Positions 53,482 to 62,839 of a DNA stretch of 64,000 nt are shown one piece after another. Made by a program: the position numbers and the translations under genes. Numbering within the stretch: the first letter of the stretch is position 1; each line of letters opens with the position of its first letter. Under the pieces are notes generated by a model. That model saw only the letters and a list, made by a program, of their open reading frames with translations. It was not told the DNA's origin and searched no databases. Source of the stretch: Brevibacillus porteri (lineage in GTDB: Bacteria > Bacillota > Bacilli > Brevibacillales > Brevibacillaceae); contig NZ_PXZO01000011.1 of the NCBI RefSeq assembly GCF_003013475.1, positions 1 through 64,000 of the forward strand, in the 5' to 3' direction.

Positions 53482-55446
53482 TTGGAACGTTATCCTTTTG
53501 CCTACGATCCGTCCCAGCCGTTCATCTCTCAGGTGAGTGATTGGGTAGCGGACGTTTTTTATGAAGTATTGCCTGAGGCTGGATTCGAGGTGCGTGATGA
53601 GCAAATCTACATGGCCTTTCAGCTTGAACGGGCTTTTATAGAAAAGCAAACGATTTTTGCAGAGGCGGGAGTAGGCACGGGAAAAACATTGGCTTACTTG
53701 CTGTACGCCATCTGCTATGCACGATATACCAGAAAGCCCGCCATCATTGCCTGTGCGAATGAGTCGTTGATTGAGCAGCTCGTAAAACCAGAAGGCGATA
53801 TTGCCAAACTGGCTCGTCATCTCAACCTGACGATTGACGCGAGACTCGGTAAATCTCCGGACCAATATCTCTGTTTGCGCAAGCTGGATGAGGCGAGATT
53901 CCAGCCTGAGACAGGGGAAGCTTTCCAGCGTATTTATCAAGAGTTGCCTTCGTTTGTTCATACACATGAGGCCTTGCAGTCGTTTTATCCGTACGGGGAT
54001 CGCAGCACATATCCTGACCTGGATGATCAAGAATGGGCGCAGATGAATTGGGATACTTTTCAAGATTGCTTTGTGTGCGACAGACAGCACCGCTGTGGGC
54101 AGACCCTTTCGAGAAATCATTACCGTCAGTCAGCCGATTTGATCATTTGCTCCCATGACTTTTATATGGAGCATGTGTGGACCTATGAGATCCGCAAGCG
54201 CGGAGGCCAGCTGCCGTTGCTGCCACCGCATAGCTCGGTCATTTTTGACGAGGGTCATCTGCTGGAGCCAGCTGCCCAAAAAGCATTGACGTACAAGCTG
54301 AATCACTCCGTGTTCGAAGAAACGATTACGCGTGTCTTGAAGGGTGAGATCAGGGAAGAGCTCGCTATTGCCATTGAGGAAGCCATTGCTCAGAGTGAAG
54401 AGATGTTTTCCCGATTAAACGAAGAGAGCAAGGCTGTGATGGGCTCCAACCGCAAAGAGATTCACTTCCATCCGGAACTCATTGCAACCATCCACCGTTT
54501 TACGAATCTCGTCAGTTGGATTGAAGAAGAGCTGGCGTTAGAGGGTGGGCTGTATACATTGGACGAGTTCCAGTTGCGAATTGTCGAAGAGCATCTGGAA
54601 ATGATGCAGTTGGCACTGGGACTTTTCCAAGACCCGGATCACGTCATTTCCTGGATGAGTGAAGAGATTACAGGTCCTACCTTGGTCGTCATGCCGAAAA
54701 AGGTGCAGGAAGTACTGGAAGAGCGTGTATTCTCACAAAAGATGCCGATCGTCTTTTCGTCAGCGACTCTATCTGTTGATGGATCGTTCAAGTATGTGGC
54801 GGACAGCTTGGGCATTGAGCAATACCTGTCGTTCTCGGTGGCTTCTCCGTACGAGTACGACAAGCAAATGGAGGTATACGTACCGACACTTTCTGCGACC
54901 GACTCATTTGCGGAAAAAATGAGACAGGCTACCCAATTGCTGCAAAAAACAGCGGGTAGTGCGCTGCTGTTGTTTTCCTCCATGGAGGAATTACAGCAAT
55001 TCAAGACCGCCATCAAAAACGAGCCTGCTTGTAAGGATCTGCGATTCTTGTTTGAAGGAGATGCGGAAATCAGCCATCTGATCTCTCAATTCCAAAACGA
55101 CGAGAAAAGCAGCCTCTGTGCGGTGAGCCTGTGGGAAGGGCTAGATGTTCCGGGGCCTTCGCTGTCCAATGTGATCATTTGGTCACTGCCATTCCCGCCA
55201 AATGATCCGGTGTTTACAGCAAAACGAAAAAGTGCAGCGAATCCTTTCGACGAGGTAGATATGCCTTACATGCTGCTGAGACTGCGTCAAGGCATCGGGC
55301 GTTTGATCCGTTCGAGAGAGGATAGCGGTCTGGTATCGATCTTGAGTCCGCAATTGAGCGAAAATGACCAGCTGAGACAGCAAGTTCAGGATGTTTTTCC
55401 GGCTGGCGTAGAGTGGAAAACGTCTTTGGACGGTGTATTGGCGTAA
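53482..55446 (+). CDS. dinG: DinG/XPD-type ATP-dependent DNA helicase (YpvA-like)
   Basis: About 654 residues from TTG 53482, ten bases after GGAGG. Walker A is AEAGVGTGKTLAYL, the DEAH-type box is FDEGHLL, and late motifs are LWEGLDVPGPSLSNVIIW and RLRQGIGRLIRS. Cysteines in YLCLRK and DCFVCDRQHRCG are placed as the 4Fe-4S cluster ligands of XPD/DinG helicases. It should unwind DNA 5' to 3' in repair or R-loop removal. The N-terminal exonuclease of longer Bacillus DinG proteins is absent, as in YpvA. A terminator follows. Confidence 0.9.
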   Translation: MERYPFAYDPSQPFISQVSDWVADVFYEVLPEAGFEVRDEQIYMAFQLERAFIEKQTIFAEAGVGTGKTLAYLLYAICYARYTRKPAIIACANESLIEQLVKPEGDIAKLARHLNLTIDARLGKSPDQYLCLRKLDEARFQPETGEAFQRIYQELPSFVHTHEALQSFYPYGDRSTYPDLDDQEWAQMNWDTFQDCFVCDRQHRCGQTLSRNHYRQSADLIICSHDFYMEHVWTYEIRKRGGQLPLLPPHSSVIFDEGHLLEPAAQKALTYKLNHSVFEETITRVLKGEIREELAIAIEEAIAQSEEMFSRLNEESKAVMGSNRKEIHFHPELIATIHRFTNLVSWIEEELALEGGLYTLDEFQLRIVEEHLEMMQLALGLFQDPDHVISWMSEEITGPTLVVMPKKVQEVLEERVFSQKMPIVFSSATLSVDGSFKYVADSLGIEQYLSFSVASPYEYDKQMEVYVPTLSATDSFAEKMRQATQLLQKTAGSALLLFSSMEELQQFKTAIKNEPACKDLRFLFEGDAEISHLISQFQNDEKSSLCAVSLWEGLDVPGPSLSNVIIWSLPFPPNDPVFTAKRKSAANPFDEVDMPYMLLRLRQGIGRLIRSREDSGLVSILSPQLSENDQLRQQVQDVFPAGVEWKTSLDGVLA

Positions 55447-55448
55447 GG

Positions 55449-55485
55449 AAAAAGCAGGAGCCATTGTGGCTTCCTGCTTTTTTTT
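55449..55485. terminator. bidirectional terminator between dinG and the multicopper oxidase
   Basis: AAAAAGCAGGA and TCCTGCTTTTTTTT form an 11-bp stem; GCC/GGC extends it toward the loop. Confidence 0.85.
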
Positions 55486-55490
55486 TATGG

Positions 55491-57101
55491 TTATTCCGGC
55501 ATGTTGCCGACGGTAGGATCGACGACGAAATCTGGCTTGAAGCCTTCATATTTTACTTCGGATACCATTCCTTGCGCAGCATGGCCCAAATCGTGGCAGT
55601 GGAACATCCAATCACCTGGATTGTCAGCTTCGAAGGCGACTACATAAGATTCACCCGGCAAAATGTTCAGCGTATCTTTGACCAGAGGGGAGCCTGAGAT
55701 AGGCTGTCCGTTTTTGCTCAATACTTGGAAGAAATGTCCGTGCAAATGCATCGGGTGGATATCTTTTGGTGATTTGTTCACCATCGTGACTTTGACCAGA
55801 TTGCCTTTTTTGACATTGAGCGGAGGGACATCCGGGAACGTTTTTCCATTGATGGTAAAGGCCATTTTTCCATCTGCCGTTTCCGTGTTCAAATCCATTT
55901 GATACGTGATGTCATACTTCTGCTCCAGCGTAAAGCTGTTTTTTGCCGCTTCGCCGTATTTCGTGATGTCTATCGTTGGCATATCGCCAGCTTCGGATTT
56001 GGCTGTTTTTGTTTCTGAGCCTTCGTAGACGATAGGCACGACAAGGGACTTGGCGCCTGGATTTGTGCTGTGCTCCTCTAATAACCATTTGCCAGGATTG
56101 TTTGCGACAAATTCGAGGTCATATCGTTCGCCTGGCCCGATATTGAGGAGCTGTCCTCCTACAAGGGGCGGATTATGGATAGGTTGCCCGTCTGTTGCTA
56201 CGATTTTAAATTCATGACCTTGCAGGTTCAGCTTGTGGTTCAAGTATCCGGCATTGATCAGGCGGATTCTGACTTTTTCTCCTTCTGTAACAGATAGCGG
56301 CTGGATTGCCGGGCCAGTTTTTCCGTTCACCGAAAAAATCGTATACATCAACGGCATCATCTCAGCGTCACTCATGGGCATCTCCATACCGACCATGTTG
56401 TGACCACCAGAGGACGAGCTATCGGAAGAAGGGGCACTCACGCCATGGCTCATGCCACTTCCGTGCATTTCCACCATGCTATCGTCCTGCATCCATTCAT
56501 CCAGAACGAGGGTAAAGTCCTTATCAGCTGGCTCTGGTGTAGCCGGTTCTACCACAAGTGAACCATACAAGCCTTTGTCTACCTGCTTGGCGCTGTTTTG
56601 ATGCGAGTGGTACCAGTATGTCCCGGCAACGTCCACCTTGAATTTGTAGGTGAAGCTTTCGTTTGGTCTTACGGCATTTTGGGTCACACCAGGGATTCCG
56701 TCCATGTTATTCGGGACGGGTAAGCCATGCCAGTGAATGGTAACCGGCTCGGGTAATTCGTTTTTCAACGTCACGCTGATGGTTTCTCCTTGTTTGACAC
56801 GAAGCTGTGGACCTGGAACGGTTCCATTGTACGTCCATGCGTTTTTCATGGTCTTGTCATCGAGGTGGAGCATGTTTTCTTTTGCCGTGAGGGTAAATGT
56901 ATTGCCTGTAAGCACCTCCATCGACGAGTCGCTGGAAGCAGACATCTGCTGCGGTTGCGTTTCTACTGTTGTTTGGGGTGAAGAATTCATGTTGTGTCCA
57001 TTATGATCCATTGTGGTATTGTCAGTGGAGCATGCGGCTAACAGCAAAACGCCACCTAGAACCAAGGGATAAGCCCACAGGCGTATTTTCCGTTTGTTCA
57101 T
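55491..57101 (-). CDS. multicopper oxidase lipoprotein
   Basis: About 536 residues. The signal sequence ends in lipobox LLAAC, so the enzyme is anchored on the outer face of the membrane. The four copper-binding segments are HWHG (TIHWHGLPVPN), HSHQ (TYWYHSHQNSA), HPMHLHGHFF and HCHDLGHAAQGM. A methionine/histidine-rich stretch (about 215-260, e.g. MVGMEMPMSDAEMM) resembles that of CueO-like cuprous oxidases. It probably oxidises Cu(I) or phenolic substrates. GTG 57107 and ATG 57101 both lie behind AAAGGAGG. Confidence 0.9.
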   Translation of the reverse strand: MNKRKIRLWAYPLVLGGVLLLAACSTDNTTMDHNGHNMNSSPQTTVETQPQQMSASSDSSMEVLTGNTFTLTAKENMLHLDDKTMKNAWTYNGTVPGPQLRVKQGETISVTLKNELPEPVTIHWHGLPVPNNMDGIPGVTQNAVRPNESFTYKFKVDVAGTYWYHSHQNSAKQVDKGLYGSLVVEPATPEPADKDFTLVLDEWMQDDSMVEMHGSGMSHGVSAPSSDSSSSGGHNMVGMEMPMSDAEMMPLMYTIFSVNGKTGPAIQPLSVTEGEKVRIRLINAGYLNHKLNLQGHEFKIVATDGQPIHNPPLVGGQLLNIGPGERYDLEFVANNPGKWLLEEHSTNPGAKSLVVPIVYEGSETKTAKSEAGDMPTIDITKYGEAAKNSFTLEQKYDITYQMDLNTETADGKMAFTINGKTFPDVPPLNVKKGNLVKVTMVNKSPKDIHPMHLHGHFFQVLSKNGQPISGSPLVKDTLNILPGESYVVAFEADNPGDWMFHCHDLGHAAQGMVSEVKYEGFKPDFVVDPTVGNMPE

Positions 57102-57291
57102 GTGCACTTTTTCCTCCTTTGAGCTGTTGGGGAAAGCGTACCAAACGATTGTGTAGAAAACATGAAGACGGGATGTATGACACTTCTGTTACGCATTTTG
57201 CAAAAATGGGAAAGTAAGCGTGAACAAATGCTATAATGGAGTATCGTACATAGAATGAATCAGTAGAATCGGACAGGGATGGTGTTCACGT

Positions 57292-57492
57292 TTGGGTAAC
57301 GTAGATTTTGCGAGCTTGCCTTGGAATGTTTTTTGGGTTGGAGTCGCTTACTTTTTGGTCACAGGAGTCTTTTTCTGTCTTGGATTTATGCGATTGCTTT
57401 CGGAACGGGTGAAAAGTGGCATCGTATGCATGGTAATTGCAGTTGTCAGCGGTGGTTTTTTCTTGAATTATTTGTTTGCTCATCACATTTAA
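57292..57492 (+). CDS. small two-helix membrane protein
   Basis: The 66-residue product from TTG 57292 (behind AGGGATGG) has two hydrophobic segments (about 12-34 and 42-63) and the end LFAHHI. It lies about 190 bases from the divergent multicopper oxidase gene. A partly overlapping frame (57321-57791) continues further and looks non-coding. I do not recognise the family, and the non-ATG start makes it less certain. Confidence 0.55.
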   Translation: MGNVDFASLPWNVFWVGVAYFLVTGVFFCLGFMRLLSERVKSGIVCMVIAVVSGGFFLNYLFAHHI

Positions 57493-57881
57493 AATTGGAT
57501 AATCAAGCGAAAATCCTCGTCGGAGCTGGTAATCGATGGGGATTTTATTTTTGTCTTGTGTTTCCCGTTTCGATTGGCGAAAATGGAAGTGATAGGAGAA
57601 TAATCGGGTTGATGTCGCTTTCCTTCGGGGGATACCGATTTCAAAGCAACCATTCCTCACAAATTGGAAGAGACGATACATACAAGCTTTTGGATTTGGC
57701 AGTACATCAAGCAGAAACTTATTGGCTCAAAGGTTTATCAACAAATGACAATCAGGAATGTCAATACAACTCGCAAAAAATTACGAACTGATGCAGGCTG
57801 TTGATCAGTAAATCTTTTGTGACAAGTAAACACGTTGCATTTTGCATCTGACAGTGGTGGTCTGCGATGATCTACAATCGT
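57493..57881. other. gene-poor stretch after the small membrane protein
   Basis: About 390 bases. One frame is open from 57493 to 57791 (98 codons, starting from TTG) but has no Shine-Dalgarno sequence and no recognisable family, so it is not called. Nothing else was identified. Confidence 0.4.
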
Positions 57882-57921
57882 GAAGCTGATGGGGGGAAAG
57901 TATACCAGCAGCTTCTTTTTT
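57882..57921 (+). terminator. terminator upstream of the oatA-like regulatory region
   Basis: GAAGCTG and CAGCTTC pair around a 20-base loop and are followed by six T. It isolates the oatA-like unit from upstream transcription. Confidence 0.7.
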
Positions 57922-57965
57922 GTTCCACGTTTCTACCGGGAAAAAACATAGTCAGAATGTAAACA

Positions 57966-58014
57966 GTTTGTAACGAGTTATCCCCCGAAACCGTCATATA
58001 ATCAGGTTACAAAC
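57966..58014 (+). promoter_or_regulatory. ECF-sigma-type promoter within a 9-bp inverted repeat
   Basis: TGTAAC (57969-57974), a 17-base spacer and CGTC (57992-57995) match the SigX/SigM/SigW class of Bacillus ECF promoters. GTTTGTAAC (57966-57974) and GTTACAAAC (58006-58014) are exact complements flanking it. TATAAT (57998-58003) is also present. This suggests envelope-stress control of the downstream acyltransferase. Confidence 0.55.
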
Positions 58015-58343
58015 AACTATTCAGCAAGCGTCTAACGTAAGACAAGGACCGGGTAATTTCCTTGTGAAACCATCCACTATAAGGAAGGTGTGATGCATAT
58101 ATAAGGGAGTAAGTGAACAGAAAACAACGAGATAGTGAGTAGTTCATCACATCCTGAATACGGGCAACGATGATGGGAAGAATTCATTTTCCATAAAGAT
58201 AATGAACGAGACCAAACCCCGTTTTCTCACGATTCCAGAAACAGGGGTTTTTGCATTCATAGAGCACGCAATTCCCGATGTGTAATGACTGCCCCCAACA
58301 ACAAATGATGAAAACAGAACGGAAGTAAAAGGGGAGAATGCAG
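58015..58343 (+). other. long untranslated leader of the oatA-like gene
   Basis: About 330 bases between the ECF-like promoter and the short ORF. It contains CCTT/AAGG-type pairing near 58060-58085, a nine-codon ORF with AGGGAG before GTG near 58113, and the terminator at 58214-58252. No known riboswitch class was recognised. Confidence 0.4.
58214..58252 (+). terminator. terminator inside the oatA-like leader
   Basis: AAACCCC pairs with GGGGTTTTT, with TTTCT/AGAAA inside. It lies between the ECF-like promoter and the coding region, so transcripts must read through it. Confidence 0.7.
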
Positions 58344-58475
58344 ATGTTTTGCATGGCGAGCACGAAGAATCACCATAAAAATACGAAAAGGACGATGGGT
58401 ACGAAAAGAATTAATAATCAGAACGAATTAATCACTCGCCAACATGCAACGATAGGAGGCCACCAGCATGCCTGA
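58344..58475 (+). CDS. short basic ORF overlapping the acyltransferase start
   Basis: A 43-codon ORF from ATG 58344 (seven bases after GGGGAG; ATG 58338 is alternative) reads MFCMASTKNHHKNTKRTMG and ends QHA with TGA at 58473-58475. It overlaps the acyltransferase ATG by eight bases. Its basic, low-complexity sequence suggests a leader used for translational coupling rather than a stable protein. No homologue is known to me. Confidence 0.4.
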   Translation: MFCMASTKNHHKNTKRTMGTKRINNQNELITRQHATIGGHQHA

Positions 58476-60537
58476 ACCGATCAAAGCTGTAAGCAGCCGA
58501 TACATGGCTGGGATCGACGGGCTTCGTGCGCTGGCGGTACTCGCAGTCATTATTTATCACTTGAATTACGACTGGGCACCCGGGGGATTGTTGGGTGTCG
58601 GTATTTTCTTCGTTTTATCGGGATATTTAATTACAGACTTATTAATTGCAGAATGGAATCGAAATGGCAGACTCGACATGAAAGACTTTTGGTTGCGCCG
58701 TGCTAGAAGACTGCTCCCAGCGCTTTTCCTCATGCTGTTTGTGGTGATGGCAGGAGTAGCTATCTTTTCGCCAGAGCAGTTGGACACCATCCGCGGAGAT
58801 GTTGGAGCAGCCGTTCTTTACGTGAGTAACTGGTGGCTGGTCTTTCATGACGTATCTTATTTTGAAAAATTCGGTCCGCCTTCACCATTAGGCCATCTGT
58901 GGTCATTGGCAGTAGAAGAACAGTTTTATGTCATTTGGCCGCTGGTACTCGCTCTGGGACTCCGCTTCCTGAAGCGCAGGGGGCCAATTATGATCATTAC
59001 TTTGGTGCTGGCTGCACTATCCGCCATCTCCATGGCCGTCATGTATGAGCCAGGCCTTGATCCGAGTCGTGTTTATTACGGAACGGACACACGGGTATTC
59101 GGGTTGCTGATCGGTGCCGCACTCGCCATGATGTGGCCGAGTCGCTTGCTTACGACGAACATTTCCCAAAAAGCGCGATTGACGCTTGATCTGAGCGGTC
59201 TCTTGAGCTTAGGAATTCTTTTGTACAGCATTTGGAACACGAATCAGTATGATGATTATTTGTACGAGGGCGGGCTCGTCCTCCTGTCTGTTGTCAGTGC
59301 TGTGCTGGTCGCAGTACTCGCACATCCGGCCAGCAGCTTGGCGAAATGGATGGGCTGCAAGCCATTGCGTTGGATCGGCGTTCGATCTTACGGGATTTAT
59401 TTATGGCACTACCCTGTTATCGTTTGGACGAATCCGTTTTTAGCGGACAGGGAGTGGATGGCGGTACCTGGAGCGGTTTTACAACTCCTCGCAAGCATTT
59501 TGCTGGCATCGTTGTCATTTAAATATCTAGAAGAGCCAATTCGTTACGGTGCATTAGGCAGAATCTGGCATCGTTCCAATAAGGCTGGGCAGAAAACAAA
59601 ACGTTTAAACCGTGTATTGGCAACTGGTTGCGCGATCGCTCTATGTGTCACGTATTATGGGATTGCTTCGCTCACATCAGATGCGACCGCTGGAAATGTG
59701 ACGCAGCCAACGCAGACGGTCACCGAGACGAAGGTCCCCGACAAGCCACATGGTCCTGAGGTGCCAATCGTAGAAAAGAAACCGGAAACGGTACAAAAAC
59801 CAGCTACTCCACCAACAAAGCCGAAAAATGAGCAGAAACCAAATAACAACGCACAAAAGCAGAAGCCTGTGGAGAAGCAGAAAGATTCGAATGCTTCCAA
59901 ACAGCCTGACCAAAAACAGGAACCGATCAAAGCGATAGGTTCCGGTAAAGGAATCACGGTGATTGGTGATTCTGTCATGCTGGATGTGGCTCCTTATCTG
60001 GAGAAGCTATTGCCAGGGATCGTCGTGGATGCCAAAATCGGAAGGCAAATGTCGCAAGCTCCTGACGTGATTGCGCAGCTCAAAGCAAAAGGGCAAATGG
60101 GAAATCGCGTTGTGATTGAATTAGGCTCGAACGGAGCATTTAGTAAAGGCCAGCTCGATAAGCTACTGCAATCGCTAGATGGCGTAGAGCAAATCATTCT
60201 CGTCAATTCTCGCGTACCTAAACCGTGGGAAAGCGTCGTGAATAAGATGCTGGCGGAAACTGCTACAGCCCATCCGCATGTCGTTCTTGTGGATTGGTAT
60301 GCGGCAAGTGAAGGGCAAAGCACTTACTTTTACAAAGACGGTGTTCACCCGAATAAGGAAGGCTCGCAAAAATACGCGGCACTCGTGGCGAGTGCAATCG
60401 CGCCGACGGAGCCAGAGAAGAAGCCGGAAGTGAAAGAGGAAGAGAAAGCGGCAGAGACGGCAGTAGAAGAGGCAGGGCAGATGGAAGGGGCACTGGAGGC
60501 AACTGAGGAAACCCCTATGGAAGAAATGGTACAATAA
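58468..60537 (+). CDS. OatA/YrhL-like acyltransferase with C-terminal SGNH domain
   Basis: The 689-residue protein has an acyltransferase-3 membrane domain (about 1-385, ten or more hydrophobic segments; GIDGLRALAVLAVIIYHL and FFVLSGYLITDLL with the catalytic histidines and arginine). A linker rich in P, K, E, Q (about 410-490) follows, then an extracellular SGNH esterase-type domain (about 490-645; VIGDSVMLD, ELGSNGAF, DGVHPNKEG) and an acidic tail. Such enzymes O-acetylate peptidoglycan or other wall polymers and raise lysozyme resistance. AGGAGG precedes ATG 58468. The ECF-like promoter upstream fits an envelope-stress role. Confidence 0.92.
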   Translation: MPEPIKAVSSRYMAGIDGLRALAVLAVIIYHLNYDWAPGGLLGVGIFFVLSGYLITDLLIAEWNRNGRLDMKDFWLRRARRLLPALFLMLFVVMAGVAIFSPEQLDTIRGDVGAAVLYVSNWWLVFHDVSYFEKFGPPSPLGHLWSLAVEEQFYVIWPLVLALGLRFLKRRGPIMIITLVLAALSAISMAVMYEPGLDPSRVYYGTDTRVFGLLIGAALAMMWPSRLLTTNISQKARLTLDLSGLLSLGILLYSIWNTNQYDDYLYEGGLVLLSVVSAVLVAVLAHPASSLAKWMGCKPLRWIGVRSYGIYLWHYPVIVWTNPFLADREWMAVPGAVLQLLASILLASLSFKYLEEPIRYGALGRIWHRSNKAGQKTKRLNRVLATGCAIALCVTYYGIASLTSDATAGNVTQPTQTVTETKVPDKPHGPEVPIVEKKPETVQKPATPPTKPKNEQKPNNNAQKQKPVEKQKDSNASKQPDQKQEPIKAIGSGKGITVIGDSVMLDVAPYLEKLLPGIVVDAKIGRQMSQAPDVIAQLKAKGQMGNRVVIELGSNGAFSKGQLDKLLQSLDGVEQIILVNSRVPKPWESVVNKMLAETATAHPHVVLVDWYAASEGQSTYFYKDGVHPNKEGSQKYAALVASAIAPTEPEKKPEVKEEEKAAETAVEEAGQMEGALEATEETPMEEMVQ

Positions 60538-60572
60538 TACCAGAACAATTGCTGACTGAAACAAAGCAAGGG

Positions 60573-60608
60573 AAGACCAGTGAACCAAGTCGTTCGCTGG
60601 TCTTTTTT
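60573..60608 (+). terminator. terminator after the oatA-like gene
   Basis: AAGACCAG and CTGGTCTT form an 8-bp stem with a 16-base loop, followed by TTTT. Confidence 0.8.
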
Positions 60609-60737
60609 ATGTGACAGTGTGTACAACCAAACATAATTTCCATCAAACGATAGCAGATCAGCTCATGGACTTTTTGCTCACTCTCCTGTACGATAGCTAA
60701 CGGAAGAATAATGCATCGGGTGAAAGAAGGAACAATC

Positions 60738-61625
60738 ATGATTCGGTCGTACTTGCTATTGCTTTTTTGTGTGACGCTGTGGGGCAGTAATTTTGTGTTC
60801 GGAAGCATGTTGGTCAAAGAGTTTCCGCCGCTGTTTTTGGCAGATGTACGCTTGCTTTTCACGTCTATGTTTCTGATCATTTACGCGTTTCTGACCAAAA
60901 AATTCGTAAAAATCACCGTTCGTGAGCTAGGACTTCTTGTCTTGCTTGGCTTGATCGGAACGTTGGCGAATCAAACGGCGTATTTCAATGGGCTCTTGAC
61001 GACAGATGCGACAACGGCATCGCTGATTCTTTCCTTGGCGCCGATCGTCACTGCAGTGCTGGCTTCTTTGTTTTTGAAGGAACAGTTTACCATGCGTATG
61101 AAGCTTGGATCTGGCTTGGCTCTATTGGGAACATTCTTCGTAGTCGGAATTGGGGCAGGACTTTCCATTTCCAAAGGAGTCTTACTCATTGTGATTGCCA
61201 TGGTCACATTCTCGTCTTCCATGATCATCATTCGCAAACTGACGCAAACCATGCAGCCGTTTATTGCCACCGTTTACTCGACGACAGTTGGCACTTTGTT
61301 TTTGACTCCTGCGGCGCTGTTGACGATCGAGCCAGGGGCGCAGATCAGCCACGAAGTGTGGGCATGGGCGATGCTCATTTTGACCGCGATCCTTATGCAA
61401 GGAATATGTGGAATCGTCTGGAATCAACAATTAAAAGTGGTAGGGACGGGTAAAGCAGCTATTTTTCTTAACTTGCAGCCCTTTGTAGCGATGCTGGTCG
61501 GGTTTTTACTGCTTGGTTCCCAGGTAACGTCGATTCAAGTGGGAGGCTCCTTGTTGATTGTCGTGGGTGTGATTGTTGCCAGTGTTCAAAAGAAACAATC
61601 TGTTCAGCCATCGAAGACGGTATAG
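60738..61625 (+). CDS. EamA/RhaT-type DMT transporter
   Basis: About 295 residues from ATG 60738, six bases after AGAAGGA. Ten hydrophobic segments form two EamA repeats; the opening LLLLFCVTLWGSNFVFGSML and the second-repeat block NLQPFVAMLVGFLLLGSQVT are typical. It probably exports a metabolite. It is a single gene between two terminators; the substrate is unknown. Confidence 0.87.
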   Translation: MIRSYLLLLFCVTLWGSNFVFGSMLVKEFPPLFLADVRLLFTSMFLIIYAFLTKKFVKITVRELGLLVLLGLIGTLANQTAYFNGLLTTDATTASLILSLAPIVTAVLASLFLKEQFTMRMKLGSGLALLGTFFVVGIGAGLSISKGVLLIVIAMVTFSSSMIIIRKLTQTMQPFIATVYSTTVGTLFLTPAALLTIEPGAQISHEVWAWAMLILTAILMQGICGIVWNQQLKVVGTGKAAIFLNLQPFVAMLVGFLLLGSQVTSIQVGGSLLIVVGVIVASVQKKQSVQPSKTV

Positions 61626-61653
61626 AGCATACTGCTTGTAAAAGATGAAAAGG

Positions 61654-61712
61654 AAAGCGTAGGCTTCGATTCGGGAGTGAGAATTGCCCGAATCAATGCT
61701 TACGCTTTTTTT
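61654..61712. terminator. bidirectional terminator between the DMT and esterase genes
   Basis: AAAGCGTAGGCTTCGATTCGGG pairs with CCCGAAT...GCTTACGCTTTTTTT with one short bulge. Confidence 0.8.
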
Positions 61713-61724
61713 ATCCAATATGAC

Positions 61725-62666
61725 CTACATTTTGAAAGCTTTTCGCAATTGTGCCGACATCTCATCCAGCGATTCCTGAGCTTGCTTGATAAACGTATGG
61801 AATCCAGTGAAGGAATGGATCATGCCTTGTTCATTTCGATAGATGACATCGACACCGCTCTCGCGTAGCTTGTTTGCATACGCTTTTCCGCCATCTCGCA
61901 AAGGGTCGTATTCGGCTGTAATCACCATGGCAGAAGGCAGACCAGTGAAATCGGCTCCGTTGATCGGATCAAGATATGGATTGTGCCGATCGGCAGTCGG
62001 AGGTATATAGTGACCGAGGAACCAATTCAACAATTTCACATCCAGCAAATAGCCACTCGCATTTTCCTGCATGGATGGATAGAGATCGGTGTCCACAATT
62101 CCTACGGCTGGATTGATTAATAATTGAAAAACGATAGACGGGGCCTGTCGTTCTTTCGCCATGAGACTCACTACTGCTGCAAAATTAGCTCCGGCGCTAT
62201 CTCCGCCTACTGCTATCCTCGATGGGTCAATGCCAAACTGATCAGCATGGTTTGAAATATAGAGGAGAGAATCATAGCCATCTTCCAATCCTTCAGGAAA
62301 AGGATGCTCAGGAGCGAGCCGATAATCGATAGAAATGACCACACATTTTGCGTTATTTGCGATGTTGCGACATACCGAGTCTACCGTTTCGAGATTACCA
62401 ATTACGAATCCGCCCCCATGATAGTACACGAGTGCAGGGAAGGGTGCATGACCTTCTGGTGTGTAGATGCGAATCGGAATAGAACGGCCTTCTAAGGGAA
62501 GCGAAAGATTCTCTACCTTTTTTACCTGTTCAGGTTCTACGCCTGAGTCTCGATTTTGATCAGTCGCCATTCGCATCATCTGTGGTGTCAATTGGCTGAA
62601 ATCAACATCATTGCGTGAGCGGTTGAAGACATCTAATATTTGTTGAATCTGTGGATGAACCGGCAT
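61725..62666 (-). CDS. HSL-family alpha/beta hydrolase (carboxylesterase)
   Basis: About 313 residues from ATG 62666, seven bases after GGGGGT. The oxyanion motif is YYHGGGFVIG, the nucleophile elbow GGDSAGAN, and the C-terminal acid and base are in ITAEYDPLRDGG and EQGMIHSF. This is the hormone-sensitive-lipase branch (NlhH/Est type), which hydrolyses short-chain esters in the cytoplasm. It stands alone; the natural substrate is unknown. Confidence 0.9.
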   Translation of the reverse strand: MPVHPQIQQILDVFNRSRNDVDFSQLTPQMMRMATDQNRDSGVEPEQVKKVENLSLPLEGRSIPIRIYTPEGHAPFPALVYYHGGGFVIGNLETVDSVCRNIANNAKCVVISIDYRLAPEHPFPEGLEDGYDSLLYISNHADQFGIDPSRIAVGGDSAGANFAAVVSLMAKERQAPSIVFQLLINPAVGIVDTDLYPSMQENASGYLLDVKLLNWFLGHYIPPTADRHNPYLDPINGADFTGLPSAMVITAEYDPLRDGGKAYANKLRESGVDVIYRNEQGMIHSFTGFHTFIKQAQESLDEMSAQLRKAFKM

Positions 62667-62763
62667 GTGTATGACCCCCAATTCGTATGATATTTGGATA
62701 GCTTACAGGCATGACCAGATTTGAAAGAGGAGAGAGCTGAACCTCTGGGAGAAGTAGCACGAG

Positions 62764-62824
62764 AAAAAAGCGCAAGCAATGATCCACAAAAGAAGTTTTC
62801 TGGAAATCACAAGCTTACGCCTTT
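62764..62824 (-). terminator. terminator of the regulator gene at the window end
   Basis: On the minus strand AAAGGCGTAAGC pairs with GCTTGCGCTTTTTT (two G-T), with an inner loop of about 35 bases. Confidence 0.7.
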
Positions 62825-62839
62825 CTCATGGAGAAACAA

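Noticed and set aside
57321..57791. 156-codon open frame overlapping the small membrane protein
   Set aside because: No ribosome binding site, odd composition and no family resemblance; the 57292 frame with two helices is the better reading of the overlap.
58015..58213. Known riboswitch (c-di-GMP, ydaO, ykoK, glycine) in the oatA leader
   Set aside because: None of the conserved core sequences I know for these classes is present.
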